Assembly: GCF_000002235.5 (NCBI RefSeq)
Contig: NW_022145613.1
Location: 498,501 to 562,500 of the forward strand
Length of the DNA stretch: 64,000 bases
Direction of reading: 5' to 3'
Source of the DNA: Strongylocentrotus purpuratus
Taxonomy: Eukaryota > Echinodermata > Echinoidea > Camarodonta > Strongylocentrotidae
Numbering within the stretch: the stretch's first letter is position 1; each line of letters begins with the position of its first letter. A model generated the notes under the pieces. The model was given only the letters and a program-made list of their open reading frames with translations. It did not search any database and was not told where the DNA came from. Positions 37,750 through 49,755 of the stretch are shown piece by piece. Made by a program: the position numbers and the translations under genes.

Positions 37750-39515
37750 TGCAAACGAAGAGGAACAATCCTTGGCCCGGTTCTTTTCTTATAAATCCAA
37801 ATTGTTCAAGCCAACTGAAATTCGTTTTGTTTGCTGATAATACCAATATTCTGTTTTCATCTTAAACGATTCAAATAATGAATAGAAATCTGAATTATAA
37901 ATTAGAGAGGTGGCTTGCTGGTTTAGAAACAATTCATTGTTTAAATGCTGAGAAGTCAAGTGTACAATGTATTTTTGTTAATGTATTTATTCATAGTAAA
38001 CCATCTAACTCAAATAAATCAAATAAAAACTTAACTCTAAAAGTCAATGGGAAAATTATAAAACAGGTAAATTTGACAAAATTTTGGGATGTGCTACATG
38101 AGTTGTAACCAAAACTATTTCTCAGAATATTGATATCATCAGAAAATTACCAAAACATATCCATATGGATGAGTAGCTTAAGGAGTGGGATTTCTGAATG
38201 TGGAATTGATCTCGGGGAGAATTAATTACTTCATAGAATATGGGATAGAGACTTGTGACACTCAAACGTCTCAGGATATGGCACATAGAAGATGAAGAAG
38301 ATCCATATAGCTTTTTATAAAACTCTTGTTTTACCAAGTTAAGCTATTGTAATTTTTTATGGGGAAATAATTACCAAATTAAACCCCTCAATGCCCTCAT
38401 ATTTACTTGTACCAAGTCAAATGCCTTGCGCACTGACTCTATCCATTATTTTAACTGCTCTTCAAACATAAAAATTGACTTTTACTTCAAAGCCTATGCG
38501 ATATGCTCACATTGAATAGGTCGGCATATCAATGTAATACTAGAAGTGCAAATCATTATGTATGGGCTGTTTATAACACTTTTGTCTCTTTCCCTTGCAT
38601 ATCAAAACATTTAGAGCTAAACGGACCCTATTGGAATGGAAGAAAATGCATCAGGCATGCTCTGTGCACATCATTGTATCTCTGTGTAGCCGGTATCGTT
38701 CCACCACTGTGCGTGGACCGTGACAGAGACTAGGCGACACAGTTCTCAAAACTGCATCATCTCACCAAAAACTTTCGCTCGGCAAAGACAGATGCGAAGG
38801 TCTTACATATAAATAAAAACGAGGTTTATAATGGTTGGAAAGATGAAATTACAAAGGGAAAATGTTTTTGAAGAGGGCGGTATACCACATTGTGATATGA
38901 TAATAAAGCTCTGTCGCTCGATCCGTTGATTTTACAAAGAAAACGAGCTGAAACTAACAGTAAATTGACTATTTAAATAAATAAAACACAATGGTAAATC
39001 ATAATGAAAATGTAATTTGTTTGCTTTACTAGAAAGAAACATAGTCGTTGTCGTATTATACTATTCAAACTATATAGGCGACATGATTGTATAGCACTTT
39101 TAGCAGAATGAAGATGGATGTATTAAAAGACGTGTTTTTCACGTCATTCTATAGAACATTTTGTGGTTATAAAACAAGCATTGTTCAATGACCCCAACGT
39201 TTTGATATGCAGACACACAGCACAATATAGAATTCTCTAACAAACAAAATCACATCAGTTCTTTTCTGCAATAGTTTTAAGAGAAAATTTAAGAAATTCC
39301 TCCTGTTTTCTAAGTTGTTAGTATAAACCTATGATTGTTAGTTTCCAAACTTTGTTTAGGGTTGTCTGGTCTTTTTTAAAATTTATATAAACATAAATCG
39401 TTTTATGTTGGTCTTTTAATGTGTCCTTGATTCTATGTAAAATGGTTTTCATCTGTGATGTATTTCTGATTTTAATGTGTATTGTTGGAATTAAATAAAA
39501 TTGAAAAATTTAACA
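37750..39515 (+). mobile_element. Decayed LINE, 3' part (reverse transcriptase to tail)
   Basis: Pieces of a non-LTR reverse transcriptase run in order on the plus strand: GTILGPVLFL (from 37762), FADNTNILFSS (37830-37862; the family catalytic motif is FADD or YADD), then NRNLNYKLERWLAGLETIHC and LTLKVNGKIIKQVNLTKFWD (37881-38090). NIDIIRKLP follows, then a TRSANHYVWAV segment near 38.54 kb. A short NSFKRKFKKF-like end near 39.28 kb leads into a T-rich 3' UTR closing with AATAAAATTGAAAAA at about 39.5 kb. Stops and frame changes separate the pieces, and 38.72-39.26 kb shows no LINE coding and may be another insertion. It looks like a CR1/L2-group copy, old and inactive. Confidence 0.7.
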
Positions 39516-41600
39516 GTGGACAATAAAGATAAGTATCCTGAAACAAACAACAACATCCATATTTGGCATTACTTAAGCATGAAAAGGATAATACCCAGTA
39601 GAATGAGCTTGCCTCTGTTGTCAAAAACATTTACGAAGATGAGATCACCATGAGTGTGAGTTTGATATGAGATAGGTCTGAACCATCATGACTATGTAAC
39701 AGTAATCTTGTATTCCATTCATGTTGGTTTCAGGAATGCCTGTTTGCATTGTGCGCTTATGAGTCATTATTGAAAATAGTTTGCAGGCACAAACCATCAT
39801 CAAGTATATTTCGCAAAACAGGGTCTGAACTTGTAAGACTATAGACTGCACCTCTTCGGCATCTGCGCTGTAGAAGATTTTTATTTGGCACAGCCACAGA
39901 CTGACAAAATTACGCCTTGCTCAAGGCTTTCTTGGATTTTGTCACGTGTTACATAAAGTCTGTATGTGCAGACTATGTCTGTTGTCAGGATGAATGTGGG
40001 AGATCATGGATGAACATGGCATCACATACCTCTCATTCATGTCACATCTCATACTCCTCCCCAAGGCGTTGATATCATGCAAGGATGATGGTGATGACGA
40101 TAGATCCTGCTCGGTGAAGGACGGATCTGAGACTATTTAGATTCTCCAAACATTTTCAAAGTGTCAATGCACGGAGAGAGAAAGGGAGGATGTAGGCCGG
40201 GTGAAGTGGCAAATAAAGCCAAAAGAAAAACAAAACAAAAACTCAAGTAAACAACAACAAAATAAACCTATGAAATTACATGAATAAAAATCATTTCTTA
40301 TCAGTAGATGTTTTAAAAGTATTGATAAGAACAACCGCCGTGATTATTAATATGCCGGCATCAAAGGGACTAAAATGTGGACCGTAGACTTATTATATTT
40401 TCATTATAATATTATATTTAAAGCGGAAAACACCCATTAGTTTCCTCGTTGAATTGTCAGAAAACACATGCTAGAAACATTAACTTCGTAACACGTTTGT
40501 ACATATTTTTTTCAGTTATGGTTTCATTTCGTCGAATCGCTGTGGAATGAGTTGTTTTGAGCAAATATTCTTGACTTCATTCACCACATATTAACCTGCC
40601 TACACGTCACTATAGAAAATTACCCCTGCACGCATCCCACGTAGGCACCCCTTTAGCACATAATCATTCGCGTCCATATCGTAACCCGCCTATCTTACTT
40701 ACTATGTTCAATTCATAACGCATAATTGGATCAATTAGTACGGAGGTTGAAGGTAGCAGCTTAAAAATCGAACGAGCGAAGCACTGATATTAATTCCTGG
40801 AAAACATGCTGTGGCGCTCTTTCACAGCAAGATTATCTTAGTCTAAATACCCACACCGGTTATGTTTGAATTACTCAATGAAAATTTGTATATTTCATTT
40901 TAAGTAAAGAGCACATTTTTTACAGAGGTCTTGATGAGCAGTGCGTGGTTTGAATACAGAGCAAAACTCCCTGGGCAAATTTGCCAAACATCTTATGGTC
41001 AATAATTCTACTATCGACGGCTAGGTAATAAAATTCAAAACAATGCTATTGACTAAATTAAAACTGTATTTTGAAAAAGGGCAATCATATTCGAGATATA
41101 AGATTTAAACATGAAGGCTAGCTAAGATTTCTGAATAAAAAACCAACAAATATTTTATACAAAGTATCAACAAAAGATTAACGATTAAGGACATAATGCA
41201 TATACATTTGAAATTTTGAATACTAGGACACTCCTAACGTTTACATTATGCAGATAGGACATACGTGACAAATTCATAACTAAGCTAGATACAGAATATG
41301 GTGTGGTCAATTAAAACGCAAACTCTGGTCTGTTTTTGAGACTAAAGCCGACGATGGTCGCGTGCTTCCCAGGGATAAGGGTTTTAACACGATTAGCTAT
41401 TTTAGCCAACCAACCACAGCACATCGAGGGACACTGACCGCACACTATACACGCTCTATTATTAGTCCACACTGCACAAATGTTCTCTTGAATGACTCAA
41501 TAATTTCGCTTTTCCTAGAACTTGAGAGAGAGTACCTTGTTATTCTGCCGAGGCTGAGCCCCCGGCCCCTGTTGGGGGCAGGTATTGATGTAAGAGATTT
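39516..41600. other. Intergenic, no gene seen
   Basis: No recognisable coding exon, RNA gene or transposon end was found. The frame at 41362-41619 shows no domain. Confidence 0.55.
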
Positions 41601-41617
41601 CTGGGGAAGGGAGAGTT

Positions 41618-41628
41618 GAAGAGAGGTG

Positions 41629-41662
<34 letters not shown>

Positions 41663-41690
41663 GTGTGGAGAGGGAGAGAGAGAGGGTGGA
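41618..41690. repeat. (GA)n microsatellite
   Basis: GA run with interruptions, followed by a GGTGGAGAGG stretch. Confidence 0.95.
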
Positions 41691-42075
41691 GAGGTTCTTT
41701 GTTTGGATATATTAATGGTCATGGTCAAATCTCGGTTCTCAGAAACGATCGTGACGTCACAAAGGGACAATTGACCTCGTGAACATAATCATATCTATTC
41801 CACAATCTCTGTATATTGAAAACAAATTAATTTAATTTGCCTTGAGATCATTGACATAAACACTTGTCTTGTTTAATGAAAAAAAACGAAATTGAAAAAT
41901 AAGGACAAAAGTATTAAAGGGACAGAACGATAAAATAAAAAAGGTGTTGTGTGCAGTTCAATATGTTTCAACAACAAATGTCGAGTTCGAACTAATATCT
42001 TTTATGAACTAAAATCAGTCGGTTCGATATCAGACTTGTACCCCCTGGTCAAAGTCATAGAATTTTAAATTGCGA

Positions 42076-42109
<34 letters not shown>

Positions 42110-42394
42110 TACATTAATAATCCAATGGAAAAGAACGCCGGGCTGCACGAATGCAATGCCAATATACGCCAACATCTACGCCTTTAACTGGCATGCAGTA
42201 GAACTTCGGTTGTTCGGTCTTTCTCTTTCTCTCTCTTATATTTCGGTAGTTCGGTTGTGCAACATTAATCTACCGTGGCCCCGGACCGTGGTGGACTCTC
42301 ATGTAGAGACTATAAGCATGCTAAGTTGTGAGTGTAAGGGTATGATTAGTGTAGTATGACCTTTCAAATGTTTTAAAGGCTGATTATGTAGGTG

Positions 42395-43585
42395 TTGAAG
42401 TAGAAGTAAAGTAGAAGTAGAAGTAGAGGTGGATATAAATGTAGAAGTAGAAGTAGAAGTAGAAGTAGAGGTGGATATAAATGTAGAAGTAGAAGTATGT
42501 GAAGTAGAAGTAGAAGTAGAAGAATTAGTATAAGTGGAAGTAGGAGTAGAAGTAGAAGTAGAAGTAGAAGAATTAGTATAAGTGGAAGTAGGAGTAGAAG
42601 TAGAAGTAGAAGTAGAAGTAGTATGTGAAGTACAAGTAGAAATAGGAGAAGTAGAAATAGAATTAGAAGTAAAAATGGAAGTAGGAGTAGGAGTAGAAGT
42701 AGAAGAAAAGTAGAAGAATAAGAAGAAGTAGAAGAATTAGTATAAGCGGAAGTAGGAGTAGAAGTATGTGAAGTAGAAGTAGAAGTAGAAGAATTAGTAT
42801 AAGTGGAAGTAGGAGTAGAAGTATGTGAAGTAGAAGTAGAAGTAGAAGAATTAGTATAAGTGGAAGTAGGAGTAGAAGTATGTGAAGTAGAAGTAGAAGT
42901 AGAAGAATTAGTATAAGTGGAAGTAGGAGTAGAAGTATGTGAAGTAGAAGTAGAAGTAGAAGAATTAGTATAAGTGGAAGTAGGAGTAGAAGTATGTGAA
43001 GTAGAAGTAGAAGTAGAAGAATTAGTATAAGTGGAAGTAGGAGTAGAAGTAGAAGTAGAAGTAGAAGTAGAAGAATTAGTATAAGTGGAAGTAGGAGTAG
43101 AAGTATGTGAAGTAGAAGTAGAAGTAGAAGTAGAAGTAGGAGTAGGAGTAGAAGTAGAAGTAGAAGTAGAAGTAGAAGTAGAAGAATAGTATAAGTGGAA
43201 GTAGGAGTAGAAGTATGTGAAGTAGAAGTAGAAGTAGAAGAATTAGTATAAGTGGAAGTAGGAGTAGAAGTATGTGAAGTAGAAGTAGAAGTAGAAGAAT
43301 TAATATAGTGGAAGTAGGAGTAGAAGTAGAAGTAGAAGTAGAAGTAGAAGTAGAAGTAGGAGAGGAGTAGAAGTAGAAGTAGAAGTAGAAGTAGAAGTAG
43401 AAGTATAAGTGGAAGTAGAAGAAGTAGAGGAAGAAGTAGAAGTAGGGGTAGAAGTAGAAGTAGAAGAATAAGAAGTAGAAGTAGAAGTAGAAGTAGAGGA
43501 AGAAGTAGAAGTAGAAGTAGGGGTAGAAGTAGAAGTAGAGAATAAGTAGAAGTAGAATTAGGGGTAGAAGTAGAAGTAGATTACT
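42395..43585. repeat. GAAGTA hexamer satellite with a 57-bp higher-order unit
   Basis: About 1.2 kb of GAAGTA hexamers and near variants. Between about 42.76 and 43.07 kb, and again at 43.08-43.30 kb, they are organised into a 57-bp block: TGTGAAGTA, two GAAGTA, GAAGAA, TTAGTA, TAAGTG, GAAGTA, GGAGTA, GAAGTA. At least six tandem copies are nearly identical, which points to recent unequal exchange. The Tyr/Phe/Leu-rich minus-strand frame of 181 codons (43076-43621) is entirely this satellite. Confidence 0.92.
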
Positions 43586-43719
43586 TCTGAAGTAAATATA
43601 TAGAAGAAGGAGAAGAAACATGTTATATACACAGGGAGTGAAAGTGTAAATAGAGATATAGATGTAGATGTAGTTAGAAATAGATGTAGATAGAGAAAGT
43701 AGATGAATGTGTACATGTG

Positions 43720-43820
43720 CATATATATGTAGTAGTAGTTGTTATACTATTAATAATAACAATAATGGAAATAATTATAACAATACTAATGATAACAAAT
43801 GATAATAATAATAAGAATTG
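43720..43820. repeat. AAT/ATA-rich triplet stretch
   Basis: Impure AATAATAAC-type repeats just past the hexamer satellite. Confidence 0.8.
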
Positions 43821-43829
43821 GATCGTATT

Positions 43830-45720
43830 GACGAAACATAGATGTAAAATTTGATTCACACTCAGCAACATTTTTAGTTGTTGACGTCAAGCGGAAATGA
43901 TACAATATACATCATGTACATTATTATAACTCCCTCAACATGTCCATGACGTCACTGTCATGACGGCAGCTATAACGCAACGGAATGAGGCTTGATCATG
44001 ATCATAGTACATTATTTGTGATTAGTACCATACTAATATCATGTTAATCTACTTCTATAGACTGATCATCAGAACCATCTCTATGCGGTCTCTAGTATAC
44101 TATGCACATATACGAAACAAACATAGACATACAAACAAGCAGTCAAGCATTTATAGTGTGGATTTTCAGTAATGAGGTTACTTTATCGCGTTTTCGAAGA
44201 ATTTATCTCTTTGTCCCTATAATACTCTTATTATTTCAAGGAATATGGATTATTAAGCGCAGCGAACTCAGCTGAATCAGACAGTTTGTGATTCATAAAA
44301 TTACTGATACAATGAACTTGAGAGACGAGACTGTCATGACATCATCGATCACGTGCCTTGACATCGACGTCGCGTCATGAGATGCGTGTCTCGAGCAATC
44401 ATTCTTTTCTTTTCTTTTATGCTCATACTCATGCTGGTTAATCTTTATTTACATTTTATAAACATTTATTCGTCAAAGGGGCCCACCCGCTTGGAATGTT
44501 CCAAAGTAGGCAAATGATGATGTTCTTTCTAAAATCATGTTAACATCCACGCCAGGGGATTCAAAGGGTGAAACTGAAATGGAATGCTCAAAGTAAATTC
44601 ACTGGGGGTTGATGTCATATAATTTGTGTGGTGAATATGTTTTATTGGGATATAGTTTCTTATGCAGGTGAGCACAGGCATGAGCAAAGGGTTCATATTA
44701 CATTCACAATTAAAAAAAATTGCACAGCGAAAATGAGGATAATTCAATGAATTACAGAAACCCGAACGTGTTTTCGTCTCAACACTGTTCAACGCCATGG
44801 TAATGATGTTATCAACAACATTCTGTGGTAGAGGCGTTGTGGTATCAATATATTACAGAATATAAAGAACCAAGGGCTTTTAAAACCGCTGATTCAACCA
44901 TCCCCAATTTGAGTGAAATTTATACCATCATCAAAATACATTTATTTGTTTATTTATTCATTTGTTTCTATAATGTTAACCACTGCACATACTTATTCAG
45001 GAAACCAAGACCAGAAAATACCGATCAATATAACATTTTTCTCTCCAAATTCCGTTTTGTATGACATTAGACTTGCATTCGCACAAAACATCTTAACATC
45101 TGTGGAAAAGACAGTGACCAGGAGATGCTTGTAACAGACGACGAATTAATATTCATAAACTCTACCTCACAGACTGCATGGCGACGCTCTTTTAGTAAAG
45201 CGAGAAGGCGCCAATTCCCAGAACCGCTTAAATTACTCCGGTCAGCGTCTTTTAAATCCGTTTTCATTGGCTTGCCTCGCACGCCTTCTATTGGTAGTGC
45301 ATGAAACAAAGTACTCGAACCTGAAGCTAAATCTCAGAAGATGTCCATGGAAACGCTCCTTTAAAAAAAGTGCATTTTCAGACTGCCGCCGATACACAGT
45401 GATACTAGACAAATTCTTTCAAGGAAAAGCAGCCATTATACCACATTCATTCGTGCACGTCTGACACGCACCAAGCGAGTCATCACTGTATGCCCCACAA
45501 AGGGTCACCATTCAAGGTCAAGAACAAAATATAAGGGCACTCAATACTATTTATATCAATGAATTCTTTTTTCGCCGACATTTTAAGGTACGTGTATATT
45601 AATTTGTCATGTACGATGTTTGGTGATTTTGTTTGTCGGACTCTGCACATTAAAGAAAGTAGTCAAACGGACATAATTGAATGAAATCAAAAACCGAAAT
45701 CATAAGAAGAAATGCATGCA
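43830..45720. other. Intergenic, no gene seen; promoter-like block at 45.20-45.30 kb
   Basis: AT-rich DNA with a few palindromic CRE-like sites near 43.88 and 44.37 kb. Frames 44825-45064 and 45267-45464 show no recognisable domain. The CCAAT/E2F-like block is listed separately. Confidence 0.5.
45195..45300. promoter_or_regulatory. Promoter-like block with E2F-like and CCAAT motifs
   Basis: GGCGCCAA (45207-45214, E2F-like) with two inverted CCAAT boxes (45266-45270, 45290-45294) in a locally CpG-richer stretch. This is the motif set of a replication-dependent promoter, but no gene is attached to it on either side. Function is unproven. Confidence 0.25.
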
Positions 45721-45724
45721 GTAA

Positions 45725-46215
45725 AGCTACAGTCCCATATACGTCCCGGACCGTCCCGGACCATCCCGGACCCCATCCGGGGTAATCCGGGATTCGGTCC
45801 GTGTTGACACCGTGTTGGCACCGGGGTGGTCCTGGATGGTCCTGGATGGTCCTGGACGGTCCTGGATGGTCCTGGGCGGTCCGGGAGTCGACCCCGGATG
45901 TTTTTGACGGTCAAAAACTGCCGGGGTGGTCCGGGACGGTCCGGGACAATAGTTTGATCCGGGGTGATCCGTGTAGCCACCGTGCTGGGTCCGGGGTCAT
46001 CCGTAGTGGCGCCGGGGCGGTCCGTGTTGATCCGTGGCAGTCCGGGAGTGAGTTATTGACCGCCCAGGACCATCCAGGACCATCCAGGACCATCCAGGAC
46101 CATCCAGGACCACCCCGGTGCCAACACGGTGTCAACACGGACCGAATCCCGGATCACCCCGGATGGGGTCCGGGTTGGTCCGGGACGGTCCGGGACGTAT
46201 ATGGGACTGTAGCTT
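45725..46215. mobile_element. GGTCC-rich palindromic DNA element, about 490 bp
   Basis: Ends read AGCTACAGTCCCATATACGT and the exact complement (46195-46214). The outer arms (about 185 bp each) are inverted copies at very high identity. Inside each arm the 10-bp unit GGTCCTGGAT, or its complement, is repeated four to six times. It is far more GC-rich than its surroundings. It has no transposase. The Gly/Pro/Trp-rich frames on both strands (45687-46361) come from the repeat. TTAA lies just outside the right end, and GTAA in the corresponding place on the left, so a TTAA-type element is possible. Confidence 0.75.
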
Positions 46216-46244
46216 TTAAAGCATCACACTTTTTTGAACAAAAC

Positions 46245-46345
46245 ATCCCGGACCATCCGGATCACCCCAGACCATGGTCCGGGATGGTCCGGAGTGGTCC
46301 GTGCTCGTCCGTGCTGGTCCGGCTTTATATGGGACTGGGGCTTAA
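46245..46345. mobile_element. Second, partial GGTCC-type element end
   Basis: GGTCCGGGATGGTCCGGAGT and further GGTCCG units run into TATATGGGACTGGGGC and TTAA. This is the right-hand end of a relative of the 45.7-46.2 kb palindrome, lying directly beside it. No left end is visible. Confidence 0.55.
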
Positions 46346-46399
46346 AGAAAACAATAATTAGCTCTCCCTCTCTCCCTCCTTTCCTCCCCGTCCAACTCC

Positions 46400-46475
46400 A
46401 CCCCTCCCTCCTACTCTCTCTCTCTCTCTCTCCCTCTCTCTATTTATCTCTCTTTCTCTCTCCCTCTCTCTTCCT
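46400..46475. repeat. (CT)n microsatellite
   Basis: CT-rich run with interruptions. Confidence 0.95.
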
Positions 46476-46559
46476 CTTGTACTCCAAGCTCCGCTATGAA
46501 AATCTAAAGTTTAGGGGTGTGTGGGTGGGGAGGGGTGGGCGGGATTTGGGCGTTTCATT

Positions 46560-49010
46560 ATATTGCTACCTACGGGGGGGGGGGGGGGTCATAGGAAGCA
46601 GCTATCTGAAGTCAGGCGGAACATTTCAAACCGTAATGAAAATTGTTGTCTAGGGATGCAAAGTTTGGGGTCTGTCCTAGCTAAAGTCTATCGCCTGAGC
46701 TTCGGTGGAGGCAGTGATGGTGGTGTGTTAAATAATGAAGAGGGTTATAGCTGACATCAGTCGTCAGCTAGTGGCGCCTGTAGTAACAAAGTTTTAACAT
46801 GCAAAATAATGATGGGCAGGGTTTTAATTGTCATGATAATAAAATGACCCTGATTAACTTGGAATTCACATTCATGTCTATGGAAACATCCCCCGTCTTT
46901 AATGAAAATAAAAGACATTCTTTTATGGGCTTACACCTCGCTTGCGAACCCGAACAGGACACAGAGACCCGCAAGTTTAGGGACAAAGCTCCATTTAGTT
47001 ATATGTTTGTATAGTTAGTTATTTGTATTCATTGACAGGGTACCGACCGCCGCGCGTGAGGGGTACTACAGCCCCCAACCCCCTTCCCCAATCCACAACC
47101 CCCCACCCGGACGCCCCCGGGACACGTTGGTGACAATATTTACTCATGATTCCTACAAAATGAGAATAATATATATTTCTATATAATTTAAGTTTATAAA
47201 TAAACATATATCAAAGGTAATTTTCCTTGAAGTTATTGATCTTTTACTAGGCTTAACACTAGGACTATGAATTTATATAAGGTTTTTTATTTTTTATTGT
47301 TAAGGTCTGACAGGGACAATACAATATAAACAACGGACTACGATATTTCTCACAATCCAAAATTAAACTTTGTCAAAATTCTGAACTTAATGAAGAAGAA
47401 GAAGAAGATATTCTGCTTTTATGTCATAAACAATTAGCGAATAGACCTCAAACATTACAAGCCATTCACATTTTCTTTCATGAGGCGGTCGGCGACCTCA
47501 CCGCTTCTCCAAAGTCACGTGACCAGGCCTTGTCACTTGCTGTGTGGTTTTTGTGAATGACAGAGCGGAAATGCAAAACGTCTCAATATTATTCTTTCTC
47601 AAGCTGCATGAATGTATCCTCTCCCTGCATTGAAGTCGACCACAGAAACCAAACACGACTTCCACTTACAAAGCAAGAGAGACGACGCGACGGGAAGGAA
47701 GGGGGACATTGGTCTAAACTTCTAAAGGGATTGCATTCACTGGTAATTTGGGGGAGTCCCGTTATACAACCCCCCCCCCCTTTTTTTTTTTTACTGTCAG
47801 CTGCACACACAATCATGCAATAGTACATTATTTTTTGCCATTCCTGATTATTGTAATCTTTACTTTTGCACTCAATTATTTATGTTACATTGTTTTTTTG
47901 ATTTTTTTTAAACCCAATCTTATGACGAATTTGAGAATGATCCTTTTTGTTTGAATTTGATTTTGAATCTGTCATCGTTAGCAGCAGTAATATCGATACA
48001 TCTACGATCAGAATTTCTATTAGATTTTGTCGCTATGGATTTATTACATAGTCGTCATACTATATTATAGGTCTTCAACATTTCGTTATAATTATGCATG
48101 TACATGACTCAAATAAGATAACGAAAAGTAATATGGTGTTAATAAACTATTAGATCTACTCAGCCATCTCCTATTTCGCTTATTTACGTTGCAGAGAGGC
48201 CTGTCGTACTTGTCGTGTTCTCCAATGACCAATCTATCGAGAGGAATGAAAATATGATTATGCAAGGTCAATCATTGTCTAAGCCTTCAAGTTGAACGTC
48301 CTCCATGTAAAGCAATCATAACAGCATAGCGGCTGCTAAGAGAAAATGAGAAAAGAGGAGTGGGCAAATAAGGCGTGTCGGGTAAACAGAACTGGAAAAT
48401 ACTAGTATGCTTGTAGCTATGAACTTGTTAAGTGGACAATAGATTATGTGGCCTTGGCAATCAGACCCTTTTGGATATTTACTCTGTACGACACAATACA
48501 TAATAATAATGATAATAAAAACGGAACTTATAAAGCGCTTACCACCAAAGTCTCTAAGCGCTTTATAAGTTATTATATGTATTAGATCATTATGTTGCTA
48601 TTGATGATTTTAATGCTATGACTTTTATGATACAGTATAGCATTGTATTTCGTTAACATATTATGACGTGAAAATGTTGGTGATTTGAAATAATTAAGTG
48701 TAACCTAATTTATTTTTTTGTTGTCTGAGATGATTAATCTCTATAAAATTAAGTAACGGAATGAATAACACTACACAGCTGACGAAACATATGAGCAAAT
48801 CATTATAAACAGGCTTATTTGGTAAAGATAGCTTACAGTTCTCTCTGGCTTTAATGATATATGTCTGATATATCAGACTTCTTGTCCATATACACAACCT
48901 TGCATTACCTTAGTATAATAATTATTGGTTCATCGCCAAATGCCTCTGAACAGCTACACTAAGACCAAACTGAGAAAAAACATCAACAATAATTATACAT
49001 CTATTTCAAT
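46560..49010. other. Intergenic, no gene seen
   Basis: It contains poly-G at 46.58 kb, a C-rich block at 47.05-47.12 kb, an AGA triplet run at 47.39 kb, poly-C/poly-T at 47.77 kb and the short hairpin repeat at 48.5 kb. No coding exon was recognised. Confidence 0.55.
48500..48575. repeat. Hairpin short repeat of the AGCGC type
   Basis: Perfect 16-nt arms ACTTATAAAGCGCTTA (48526-48541) and TAAGCGCTTTATAAGT (48555-48570) around a 13-nt loop, preceded by a TAA/GATAA run. Related to the repeats at 34.4 and 37.25 kb. Confidence 0.7.
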
Positions 49011-49188
49011 AGCTTAAAGCCTATCTGCACTAGTTTGGCCAGGAGGGATTATACCTCCCTGCGTGGTCACTGACAGGTGGTTATCTCATCAAATCAGCTA
49101 GAAAAAGGGGATCATGGGGGACCAACGGGTACCGCTTAGGCAATGTTTTTCTCTATAGATGGCGCAAGTAGCTATAAGTAGGGTGCCA

Positions 49189-49384
49189 GGTAAAAATGTC
49201 AGAGGAAAAAATGTCAGAGGTAAAAATGTCAGAGGTAAAAATGTCAGAGGTAAAATGTCAGAGGTAAAATGTCAGAGGTAAAAATGTCAGAGGTAAAAAT
49301 GTCAGAGGTAAAAATGTCAGAGGTAAAAATGTCAGAGGAAAAAATGTCAGAGGTAAAAATGTCAGAGGAAAAAATGTCAGAGGT
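49189..49384 (+). repeat. Left terminal array, 15-bp unit GGTAAAAATGTCAGA
   Basis: About 13 tandem copies, some with GGAAAAAATGTCAGA. It is the inverted partner of the array at 51.65-51.95 kb. Confidence 0.92.
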
Positions 49385-49444
49385 ACGCAGGATGTTTTCA
49401 AGGGGGGGGGGGGTTTAACATTTATAAATCGGGCCAAAAATTTT

Positions 49445-49472
49445 GCAACGACTCAGCCGACCACTGAATAAG

Positions 49473-49533
<61 letters not shown>

Positions 49534-49606
49534 AAGAGGACACTTTTTTTTTTGGGGGGGGGGGTCTCCAAAAAATCGCAACGACTCAGCCGACCGCTGA
49601 ATAAGC
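49445..49606. repeat. 133-bp-spaced direct repeat around a 59-G homopolymer
   Basis: GCAACGACTCAGCCGACC plus CTGAATAAGC occurs at 49445-49473 and 49578-49606. Between them is an unbroken run of 59 G (49474-49532) and a second G run. Assembled length of such a tract is unreliable. Confidence 0.85.
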
Positions 49607-49755
49607 ATTTTTTTTACTTCAAGCCAGGGGGGATGCAGCCCCCCCCCCCATCCCCCCGGATTTACGCCCCTGGTATACAGTGTATGCCAGCACACCTTTT
49701 ATAAATCCTGCACCAAATATCCTTCAAACATCATGTATACAAGCAGTATCATGAT

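Noticed and set aside
43076-43621. 181-codon minus-strand frame rich in Tyr, Phe, Leu and Ser
   Set aside because: It is the GAAGTA hexamer satellite read in one frame. Six-base units never create a stop, so length is no evidence of coding.
45801-46361. 186-codon plus-strand frame, and 75-97 codon minus-strand frames, with collagen-like GPP and DHPG repeats
   Set aside because: They are produced by the GGTCCTGGAT decamer array in a palindromic element. Both strands are open for the same reason.
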